Assembly: GCF_040807025.1 (NCBI RefSeq)
Contig: NC_090942.1
Location: forward strand, 205,862,640 to 205,926,639
Direction of reading: 5' to 3'
DNA length: 64,000 nt
From: Struthio camelus
Taxonomy: Eukaryota > Chordata > Aves > Struthioniformes > Struthionidae
Below the pieces are notes generated by a model, which saw nothing but the letters and a program-made list of their open reading frames with translations, had not been told where the DNA came from and did no database searches. The translations under genes and the position numbers were made by a program. Every line of letters starts with the position of its first letter. The first letter of the stretch is position 1. This document shows positions 12,301-24,300 of the stretch, one piece after another.

Positions 12301-15300
12301 TTTAAAATTTAAACAACTATATGGTTTCCATCAGCTATGATATGACAGTTTCTTCCCTACCCAGGAGGCTGTCCACAGCCTTGCTAATAAGCCATCACTT
12401 TCACTGCCATGACCACCTGCGCTGGTGGTATTTCATCCTTAGGGAAGTGACCCCCATAAATCAAAGTACCAACAACATACTAAGGCAGCAAGATTCAGGA
12501 AACAGCTAGGTAAAGAGACTCAGGACTTGATGTCTATTATAGTCACCATAACAGACGATTCATTCTTCTACCAGCTTTCTGACAGCAAAGTTTAACTTGT
12601 GTTTTTACACTGAGAAATAAAACTAATCTTCAAATTGTGTACCAAAATAGCTATGGAGAACCCATTCTCCACGGACCTAGGCACTGAAGAAATCAATAAT
12701 TCCAATTTGTCTCATAAGGAAGTCACAGACTTACTGTGGATTTATATCTGGATTAATCTTTTTCAGCTCCATGATGTCATCTATAGTTTTTTCAATAGCA
12801 TCAGGGTGAACACTTACTGAAGTTTGCAATCGCTAAAAAAAAGGTTTTAAACATACATTAATTCTTATGGAAATCGTTATTCAATAAAACTTAACAAGAG
12901 CAAACATTATACCTGAAAGCTTTTAGGTTAAGGGCCTAAGAGACCCAACTCACTATATATAAGCCTTTCCAATTTTATTCAACCCCACTGACTAGTTTCA
13001 GAGCAAGATCCCTACATGAGAATTCAAATCACTTTTCCATTCCTATACTTTTTCCAATGTATTTCTATGGCAGCTGCCAGTGAAGATGATCTGCATTGAG
13101 GCCTTTGGTCAAGAAAGTAGCTTCAGACCAACCACCTAGTCACATCAGAGTTGCTAGCCTGCATTTGGCACATGCTCCAGATGTGCTGCAGTGAAACAGT
13201 ATAACGTTTTCCTTCCTCTTGCAAGTCATTGCCCTGTTGAGGTGGCCCTGGAAGTGCACTATTAAAAACAAAAAACCCACAATACCCACACCAAAACCAC
13301 AAAAAGCACATGCCTTCAAAGAAATTAAAAGAAATCGAACCTTCTGGTGTTGTCTAAAAATTAAACTAGCCTGTGAATTTGCTAAATACAGAACAGAGGA
13401 CAGGGAACACTCCCCAGTTTTGCAAGATCACCTGTTAGTGCAGTCACTGACCTGTCCTCAGTAGAAGATGCTCTTTAACGTGAAGTCATATCAAACCTTA
13501 GAGTGATTTTGTGGGGTGAGCATATAGCAGACTGAACAGTGTGACTGGGCAGGACACGATAAAAAAGGCGAATTATGAGATATTACACTTACCTTACTTT
13601 TTGAGCTCTTCAGCGATGCCTCTGTTAAGAGAATAGTATTTGAAAGTGCTGTGTCAGTTTAGCTAAATTTATACTGGATTCACTTAACATTAAAATTTTT
13701 AAAAACAAAGTCATCCCACTATTAGCGCATGCAGAAATGCACAAAGGCACGTAACACTGAGTATTTTGCAGTTACCTATTTTCATAGTTCTGGCAGCTCC
13801 AGGCTTGGTATTGTAACAGATCCTTTGCAATTCACATCGTCCTGTTAGTTTCCTGACCACAAATTTCAGACAGCGCCACAAGCATTTACAGTAGAAGTAC
13901 AGGCATACCTGAACAAACATCCTGCCAAAAAGAGAAGCCTGAAAATAAGAGATTTGAGCAGTTTGTTTTGACAAGGCTGCCACCCCTCACAAATAGAAGA
14001 TACTTCCTCCTCACAAATTGTCATTGCCTAATGGCACCTTTAAAGCAAAAAACAGCATTCATGTTGCAAAAATTTATTCTGGTAAGTGTTAAATCATGCT
14101 TTTCAATCTTACCCAAGGAAAAGCTACACACAAACTCAGAGTCAGAAACACAAGAGGAAACAACTCCAGAGTTTGAAAAGAGTATTTCTAGGAAGGCTTT
14201 TGTTCCCTTAAAACAATAGGCTATATGCTTCCTGATAACGTTTTTGGCAAACAGGACTGTATGAGAAGAAAGCCCAGATCATCTGGTTATGGTGGCTGCA
14301 GAGGACCCAGGGAGCCACCACACTCCACCTTCCTTAGCCTTGCCCTGGCAACCAGCTCTTCCAAAGTGGTGGTTATCCTGACAAACAAATCCCAACACCA
14401 ACTCCATACCTCTAAAAATGAACAGTCCCAGTTAAGGAAAGCATTGCTCCTCCCCTAAACACGGGCTTCAGTACCTATCCTGAGGAAAGGCAGTTCTTTC
14501 CGAAGTCAGCTTTTTTTACACAGTACTTTAAGGATGGAGCAGCAGCAGCTTTCAGGACCAAACGGACAAAGCCCTGAGCCCTGGTCCAACCTCAGAGCCA
14601 ACCCTGCTGCAAGTGTGATGCTGGACTAGAGACCTCCTGGGATCCCATCCAGCCTGGTTTATCCCACGATCCTTGGAAAGCCTGGGAACACCTTGCACCT
14701 AGACATGTTCAATTTTGAAGTTTGTCACTGTTGCAGCTGCTACCAAAGCCCACACACCACAAGCTACCCCAATTACCTATGACACCCTAGAGAGATTCAT
14801 GGACTATAACTTATTTGGACACAAAATTTAGTTTTCTTGTTTCTCAAACTATAGCCGAGTAGACTGTTCCATGTTAACCAACTGTCAACCCCTATTAGGG
14901 GCACCAGGACACAAAATGGAGCAAGAAGCACCAAGAGCCCTTGAGCCCAGAACCACATCTCGGAACAGGTGAATTACAAAGACCTCACAGACCTGATAAC
15001 AGAAACATTGGTACAACTTTAATGCACTAGTTTGTTGTTTAATGGTCAAAAGTAACTTGGCCCAGTATGTTCTAAGTCTACTTGTACATGTATATGCATG
15101 TGTATTCATCATATTAATTTGTTATCTCTATCACATGCTGTTGACACTTGCAAAGAAAACACTTGTTAAGAGACTCGATAATATCCAAGAAGTGCATTGG
15201 TTATTTTGAAATATTGGATGCCAGATACTCAAATCAGCATAGCTTTAATAAAGCCAGAAGAGCTCCATTACTTCATAACAGGTCCTAAACAGCACCTTTT

Positions 15301-18300
15301 TAAGGGGACATGCAGGAAAGGAAAGAGAAGTCATGTTAACGTCCACACAGGAGTTTAATCTGCATGACTTCCCTTTAGCTTAATTCCCCGTCAAGGGGGA
15401 TTAAGCTAAAGGGAACTAAAGCCACTTTATGTCTAAACGGAGAGCATCTACACAGGGATTTAATACGCTTTCAAAGCATGCACTTTATCTTCACACTTTT
15501 AGTTAATTCGTTTAACATTCCTGAATGCCTGCATTTAGGCAACCTTCTTCATGCAACAGGAAGACTCTGTTTTAGATAGAAAGTGAAAACTAAAATGAGG
15601 AATCGCTTCCACATTTGAATCAATCTTAGAGACCAAGTTTCAGGGGCTGAGAGTGAAATAGCTGAAGCTTCTCCCCCACCCCAAGGCACCAGAACACACC
15701 ACCACAAGGAGTCTGTGCAAGCTTTACAGCAGGCAATCAACTAGAGTATTAAGAACAAAATCAGTTGTCAGGAGACAACTCCATCAGCCAAGCAGTCATT
15801 CTTTATACCTTCCAACAGTCAGAAGTGCAAGCCAGTTAAGACAAACAAATAGTTATCTCATATAGAGCCCACTAACTGCAACCTTTAACAGTGGCTTTTA
15901 AAACCACAGGCTAACACTGGATATTTCAGTTTTTCCAGTAGAAATGCGTTATCAGCCACAACAGGTTCAACTAAGGACCAATACTCAAAGAAGAATCAAA
16001 ACCTAACTTACAACAACCTCTCAGCCCACGTCAGCTCCTTCCTCAGGCTGAAGGTCCACTGAAGCAAACCTAAGAGGTTAATGCCAAACTGGAACCCGGA
16101 ATGCAATGAAACAGAGTTCTGGGTTTTCATCATACATTTTTAGTAAAATTTAAAGACAGCTTTCTGCTTTCTTTCCAAAGGTTAGGTCGTTATTTGGTCA
16201 ATTTGTTACGTAGAGAGCTCATTCTTATGAAAAGGAAGGAAGGAAAGGCTCACTTCACCTCACATGAGCCACGCATCAGAAAAGGTCTACTTCCAGTGAA
16301 CAAGATTAGTCCTACAAACACCACAAATCCTTTAAGATGGTTCACGTCTACATTTAATCGTCTCTAGGGCTGAAACATCACAACTCATTCTGTTACATAG
16401 CATTCTGGTTTCTTACTGAATCGCAAGACATGGATAAATCCTCAGTTAAGAGTTAAGCGCCTTGGAATTATATTATGTTGCTGTCTTTAGGTTCAATGAC
16501 AACTGGGCAAATCAAAGAAAAATGCTAAATGGGATAGAGCTGTGATCTTCCCTGGTTACAACAACATTCACCATTAAAGTTTTGCTTCAGCTGTGGTTTG
16601 CACAAAGTAACTAGTGCAAACTAGTGCTAACTACTAAAAAGTGTCACTACTGCACAGAGAAACACTAGGTGCATGATTCACCAAAATATACTTAGCAAGC
16701 TATTTCTAATAAAGCAAATAAACACTAATTTTGGCTAGATAGTTTAGAGAAGGAAGTTTGCCTTTGTGGATACCTGCAATTTTCTATCACTCATCCATCT
16801 TAAGCTTAAGACAGTTGAAATCATCTGCTTATAACATGAATGGCAAAATTTTTTTTGCAAGTTTGTTTTCAAAAGGGTTGTTCTTTACAAGAGAGAATTC
16901 TTGCTTGCAGAAATCCTGTAATAAAAGCATACTACCAATTAAATAAAATAAAAGCTATTTTAGCAGCTATGCATTTCAGTTCACTTAAGCAAAGCGGACA
17001 CCAGCAGCTATAAACAAAACACAGTATAGCATTAGAAAGAACCCTTACGGATATGTTACATGAAAAATATGTACCTGACTATGGCACAGTAGCATTAACT
17101 CCTAGTTTGTTTTGGGATTGGATTCTAAACCTTCTTCCTACCAGGCCTCCTCTGTGTTTTTGGCTTTTTTCCTGCTCATCTTTAAAAATTTTCTTGGCAC
17201 AGAAAATGGACAGTGCTTTACTAGCGATTTGTGTAGTCATGCAGTTTTTAAGAGGGAGCGAACAACAATACTTCACTTCCTCGGAAATGCTTTAAGAACA
17301 GAAGTATTACAGGCACACAGATGTTCTTGAGAGACTTGCATCCTACTCTTCCCCGTCCCAACACAGGTTCCTTGTCCTCCTGTATTACACGCAACTGTAC
17401 ACATCTACAGGTTTGTGCTTATGCATGCAGTGTGTGTTACAAGAGTTTGTATTAACCTTTATTCAAGAAAAAAAAAATTCAAAGAAAAAACCCTGTATAA
17501 TAAGATGCTAAAGTGCATAGGCCTAATTAACAGTAAGTTCTCTTGATGAGGATGCTGTATGAGTGCAGACACATGCACCCATCCCCCCTCTGAGAAGTTA
17601 CACTTGAAAACTCCTAATCATTCATGCCAACCACTTGAACACAGGAAGTTTCCTGCTCGTTCCAGAGAAATGCTAGAGCAACTCAGCACGGTTTTGCCAA
17701 TCTGGCTCACAAAAAGGTCACTGAACTCTGAGGTCAAAGCTACAGGAAAAAAGTGTACGTGTTACTTGGGTTCCAAGATGAGGACCATATGTTCTGAAAT
17801 GAATATACTCTTGCTTGCATGTCTGGAAAGTGACTTGTGAAATACTGTCTAGTGTTTGAAGTTACTATCACAGTAGCCTGAAGTTACACAGAAACTTCAC
17901 TTTTTTTCCCTGTACAATTAGCAAAGGTCAGTTAAGGGCTGGTATATGCCTTTATTTCACATCTGTCTTCCTTGCTCTTCTACTTTCTAACTTTTAGATA
18001 TCTTCCTTGTCGTGTGTCACCCTGCTTCTCATTTGGTGGACTTTTTGGCTTTAATCTTCTGCCAAGGGCAACTTCAACAAAGGAATTTGGTAGGTAGTAC
18101 CTTGCAAGGCCTATCAGGAATGCAGCAGTACTGCAAAACCAAAAAGGCCACTGACCTATATCAGCAATAGCAGGGCTCAGGTTCTCGAGGGCTCTCTTCC
18201 ATGAGAGAAAGGAGAAAGTGGGTCCTACAAATCCAAGGATCCGAAATACCCAGATAAACATAAGCCATAAAGAACACAGAGTAAGAGCTAAAACCTCAGT

Positions 18301-21300
18301 AGCTCAGCTTTGAGTTGGACCTGCCCCCTGCAAATCCACTGGATCTACATAAACAGCCTTTCCCCTCTGCACTGGGTCCCCCATTTTATGTTCTACAAAA
18401 ACAAGAAATGCAACTAGTTTTTTCCTGAAGGACATACTCAACTAAGTGGGGAAAAAAAATGTCACAGCCATCACGTAATATATGGGTAATCATTTTGCCC
18501 GGGCTTAATAATGTTCACATCAATGTTTCCTTACTGAGAATTCTGATTATGGCTTGAGAAATCAAGGACACGTTAGCTGTGGATATCAACATGACCAAAT
18601 AGGCGAATAAGTAAGTGACACTACACTATTAGGAACTAATTAACTTGATTATTTCCAGTTTGTGTAACTTATTTTGTATACAAGGTCAGCCATGAAGTGC
18701 TGTTCAAGTCATCATTCCTAACATGCACACAAGCCTGCTTTTAGCACCTTTAAAATAAATAAAAACATACTACGCCTTTTCATACATACAACAACTGAAA
18801 TTTGAAATCCAATTTCTCTATCTACTTAGACACAGAAGAAAGCCACCATAGCAACTAAAGAATACATAGGAGTAGTTTAAAAAAGAAGCATTCCACACTT
18901 TCACATTTCTTGCTTTCAACTGACTTGATTTACATTTTATCTGATGTGACTTCAGTAACACAGAATGTATGCTTAAAATCTGTTACTGCTTAGAGTTTTG
19001 CAGTAGATCAAGAGAAAGTGTCAAGTTTCTAGGATTTATTGAAGAAGAGCCAAGTGTCTGCTACAGTTGGTTCTCTAAGCTATCATTACAGAAGTTTAAG
19101 ATAAATAGGTTAAAATCAACATGGAAGTGTCACCGACAGAGTCCTTAAAAACCCACTTACAAAAAAAGTGTTGAAGGATTAAGTGTTTCATGGAGAAACA
19201 GTTTTATTATTTCATAAGTAATACATCAACCTTTAGGAATAATTCAAGTGAGAGCAAGGTGGAAGTCAGACTGAAAAAGACAAGAAACTGTATCCTTTTC
19301 CTTTCCTAACTTATTCTAATTACTGGATTGACTGATTTAAAAAGTTTCTTTCCACTGGAAAGCAGCAGCTATTGAAAAGACAGATGAAAAGGCAGAGGTG
19401 AATTTCTGCTACATTATGGATTCTTGAGTCTGAAAAGTAACATTATTAAAAGATCCTAGATTTTAAACTAGTAACCCCTGGTGTAACCCGGCCCACTTTC
19501 TTAGCTCTTCAGATACACTGTACAGTCCTGTGACAGGCAGGAACATGGGAAGTAATTTATTTGGACTGAGAAATGGAATGCATAAGCTACTGTTTTTAGT
19601 AATTACTTGCTTAGAATATCTGCGTTTTACTCATTCAAGTGTTTTAGGATTTCAGTTCAATAGTTAGTCTTACTATCTGGCACCACAGTATACATGTTCT
19701 CATATCTTCTCAGTTATGGTCTCATTTAGTGAAGTAACTTCGTCAGAAGAGTACTATGAACCACTAAAAAAAAAATCCAACCAAACAAAACTTTTATACT
19801 TGCTATTTCCTTTTCCAGTCAGAGTACAGATGGTGACTGTCAGTAAAGGTAAGTATCTTCAGAGTTAAGCCATTTTGTAACATGTAAAGACTACCTCTGA
19901 GAAGATATCTTCGGGACTGGGGGGGCACCCAACCCCAAATCAAAACAACCCTCCCCCCAAAACTCCTGAAAACTCAAGTATATATATACACCCTGTTACG
20001 TATACCCTACATTTTTGAAGGAATGTTGGGTACTTATCTGTTGTTTTACTAGGAAAAAATTCATCACGTTCATGCAAAAAAATAAATTATCTAGTGTTGT
20101 TAATGGCATGAAGCATGTGTCTTCTTACTGCCTTCTTTTGAAGATGAGAAGGCACAAGTGTCAAATGTGCAAAACTAAGCAATTGCTACAAATGTGGAAG
20201 AGCAGCCACTGTTCAAACAGTTTTACTTGTTCTATTGCCTTTCATGTGAGGCCCTTAAAGCTCACGTATTTGTGAATCACCTTGTGGGACGTGATCCTTC
20301 CCTTCTACTCAGCCCTGGTGAGGCTGCATCTGGTGTACAGTGTCCACTGCTGGGCTCCCCAGGTCGAGAGACACGGACGGACCTGCTGGAGCAAGTCCTG
20401 CAGAGCGCTGCAAAGAGGGTTGAAGGACTGGAGGACCTGACATATGAGGAGAAGCTGAGAGAGTTGGGTCTGTTCCTCCTGGAGAAGGGAAGGCTCAAGA
20501 GGATCTTATCACTGTGTGACTGGGAGGAGTAGAGACAACAAGGCCAGACTCTTTTTAGTGATGCCCAGTGACAGGATGAGAGGCAACAGGCACAAACTAA
20601 AACAGAGGAAGCTCTGCCTGAACCTGTGAAAACACTTTACTTTGAGGATGGTTAAGCACTGGAACAGGTCGCCCAGAGAGGTTATGGATCCTCCATCTGT
20701 GGAGATATTCAAAACCAACTGGACATGGGTTCCAGCTGACCCTGGTTTGAGCAGGGGAGTTGGACCAGGTGCTCTCCAGAGGTCCAGATAAGGAAGACTG
20801 AACAAGCCATCTGCCTGCTTAGGAGGAAAGGTTTAGAAAAAAAGACTACTTAGGAATGTTAACACACACACACACACAAAATATCTATCTAAAAAGAAAA
20901 CAGACATAGGAGATTTTAGGCTGATTATAAAAAGCCTTATCAGTTTAACAGATGAGTAGTAGGTACAGCAAAATCAACATGCAAATTACACTAATTCCTC
21001 ATTATCTCTACTCAGATCTTCAGTGTTTTCTTTAGAAGACAAACCCCAATAGTAGTGAGAGCACCCTGACACAACGTATACAGACTTGCCCTTTGATAGT
21101 AGCAGCAGGGACTACAGCAAGCTTCCAGTTCACGTGCCTCCTGTAGAGCTGAGTGATCAGTCTGCCTACAGGCAAGAGCCTTCTCTTGAAATAACCTGCA
21201 TTTGAAAGCTACTGTTCAAGATTCTCCTGAGCTCTCCAGGTAAGTATCTGCTGCACACACAGCAGCAGTAGGTACCCTACTGTCACTACTCAGATGGAGC

Positions 21301-24300
21301 AGTTGAGCTGATCTTAATTTAACAAAGGAATCCTCAGCTCCCCTCTCCACGTGTTTTACAGTATTTTCTACACCGCAGTCAACAAGATCACTTGTACTTT
21401 GCGTAGACTTAACTAAACTGGTTTTAGGCACAGAGGTAATCTATCCACACAGCATAATGCAGAATTGCGCGAAAATATCTAAACTAGTTTAACTACTGGA
21501 AGCCGCTGTGGTATCAGTCCAGTGATTTCACACAACTATATTCTGTCCTTTCAAGTTCCTTCTCTGCCCTACGTTTAAAGGCAAGACATAGCTATAAGGT
21601 AAGTATCAATTGAATGAAATAAAAATTCCATACCAGTGAGTCTACATTTATACAGTGTTATGTCGCCAGAACCTCTTTTTCTGGCTTTCAGTCCCTCATT
21701 CCATATCTTCCTTCAAAATCAGCCCTGGGACCCTTTCCATCGTCTGCATAGTCTCCATTTCTCAAGATAGAATTCCCTTCAGCTATTTTGAAGCTTCATC
21801 TCTCATTCTCATTACTCATCCAATTTTCATCCTGTCCTATTACTCTAGGATGTACTGTTGGTAAATATATCTACAGGATCATTATCCAAGGAGGAAAACT
21901 GATAACAGGGAAGTTTCATGAACTGTAGACACCATCAGCCAGTCCAGTGTTTACTCCATGTTGTGCAACTGGAAATGCTGTACCACTAATCAGCCTTCTT
22001 GTCACCATGACGCTATTTGGCCCTGCATTTGATCTTGATGAAGAGTGAAGGCCAATTTTAGCAAGATCCTGGGCTGCTACTGCTGGTAATGGACAAACAT
22101 TCAGGACAGAAGATGTGTAATTGTTTAGTTTCCAACTGTCATCCAAGTTTGGAGGCTAAATATCCTTATCTTGCTTCCGGATCTCCTTGCAGCTCCTAAC
22201 TCAGTTGCTTTTTCCCTATCACGCTAACCTGCAACCACATTCAGATGCATGCAGCAGAACTGACTTTCCCCAGTAAGTGCTCTTTCTCAAAGATGACCAA
22301 AGTTTATTAATTTCCCCATATTTCTCACATACACTCATGAAATACAAGAAATCAAATACAGTAGTCCTATCAGTCCTATCTTGTAGTATTAATATAAAAA
22401 GAAAAATCCAGATGCTCATAACTGAACAGAATGGAGTTCTCCATTTTAATACTATTTTCTTGTGTGAGGTGTCCTATACTTTTTTCCTAATTTGTTTTGT
22501 TCTGCATTCAGAATATTCGACTTTCCATGAAAGATAAGTCCTAGAATGTGGTTTTTACATAACCAACTGCTTTTCAGAGGCTCTACCTTGGCTACTTAAG
22601 AGAAGCTGATGCCATTGAGACTTCTCCTCAAAGCCTTTAAGATCCACTGCCTTCAGAAATATCATGAGGAAACTACCCCCACCTCTTCTCAGGAGAGGTA
22701 CAAGAATTTAAATATTCAAAACAGCATTTTTTCTTCCAGCATTCAAAAAACACCAAGGGAGCCAGGACAACCAAAAGGAGGGCAGAACCAACCGCTCAAA
22801 GGGAAAAGCAAAGTGTTTACTGCAGTCAGGAAAGAGCAGGCAGCTTAGAAGTTGTTAGCAGTTCAGCTTCTTCCCATGGAGGACATCATGATTCAAAAGA
22901 TATCAGGCCATCAAGAGGGGAAGGTGTTATGCGCTCTGTAACCCCAGCTGTAAGCTTCCACCCCACCCACAGGGGTTTAGAAGCCTGTTTAGCCAGGATT
23001 CATGCCCCAGATCCCATGTAGTACAGCTGCTTAGCCATGGCTCAGGTTGCTGATAAAGTCCATACAGAGAGAGAAAGGTAAAAATTACAAACGGAAGTAG
23101 GACTGCCAAGATGGAGATCATTAGCAACTCAAGGACTCCAGACTCCAACATGGGAGGTTATAAAATTGCAGAGGGAAGAAATACCCCAGTGAAGTTAGTC
23201 AGGCTCCTCGTGAACCATTCTGCTATTTGTTCAGCGTCAGTGCAGCTGCAGGAAGATTGGAGACCATGGAGGATCTCCGCCATGGAGCTGCAGCGGCTAC
23301 TCCTTTCGCTCCTGACTGGTGCCTTATGAAGCAATACTTAGCCTAATGGCTCATTAAATCCTAGTCATCTTTTGTAGGCATTAAAAATGTAAATAAGTTG
23401 TGCATATCCTGCTTACAGAGTCTCTCTGCATCTGGCTGAAGACGGTACTTGAAGAAACTGACCCAAAGTGGGGCTGTAACACCCCACAGAAACATTTAGG
23501 GCAAGGCTGGCCTAACAAAGTCATTACAGATGATCAACCTAGAGGTAATGATACTAACATCCACAGTGCATATGATATTCTTTACTATAAACAGCTGAGA
23601 AAGAAAGAAGAAATATATAGTGACAGAAATTCTACACAGAAGCATATGTTTCCGCTCTCTTGAAGAGGCTTTTCCCATCCAGACAGAACGTTATTGCTTT
23701 GGCTTATACACAAATTAAGTTCTTGTTCTGTATGAAATTCTAGTGTTAACTCTCTCCACTAAATACAGAACAGAGGACATTAGCTCTCTGCACCTGAAGT
23801 TGGCCTCCGCAAGTCCCCTGTACTACCCCTGCTTTATAGAGGAAAAACTGCAAATCATATGTAGGAGCAAGTAATAGCTAGACATATCTCCCAATACGGA
23901 GCACACACTCTTCAAAAATGGTTGCACATCTACACCAGACATCTCCCCTTTCCTTCCTCTGCTTTCATAAGTAGCACTGTAAAAATCCACATGGCAAGCA
24001 AAAAAGGGAAAAGCATTTTGTAAGCACTGCTCAACGTTACTGTTTCTCTTATTTTTCTCTGACACATCAGACACTAGAGATCTGCTGCTGATTTGATGGA
24101 TCACTGACCCAATACCATATGACAGCTCCTGCATTCTTTGTTCCTGTGAAGGACTGAAAAGGAAATTTAAGATTAGAACTGTCATTTTGAAACAGCTTTA
24201 ATTAACTAGTGAATTAGGTGAACAGAAAGTAATCTAGTATGAACTAGTTCACACCTTCCATGCTATTAGTAACCACTAAAACATTTAGGTTACTGCAGCA

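Noticed and set aside
23823..24185. Minus-strand open frame of 120 codons just after the ELMOD1 initiator exon, preceded by a cag acceptor-like site
   Set aside because: No recognisable domain. By a rough estimate a few frames of this length are expected by chance in 64 kb, and it would not fit the MKHFLR-MFVQ junction. Could at most be an unsupported cassette exon.
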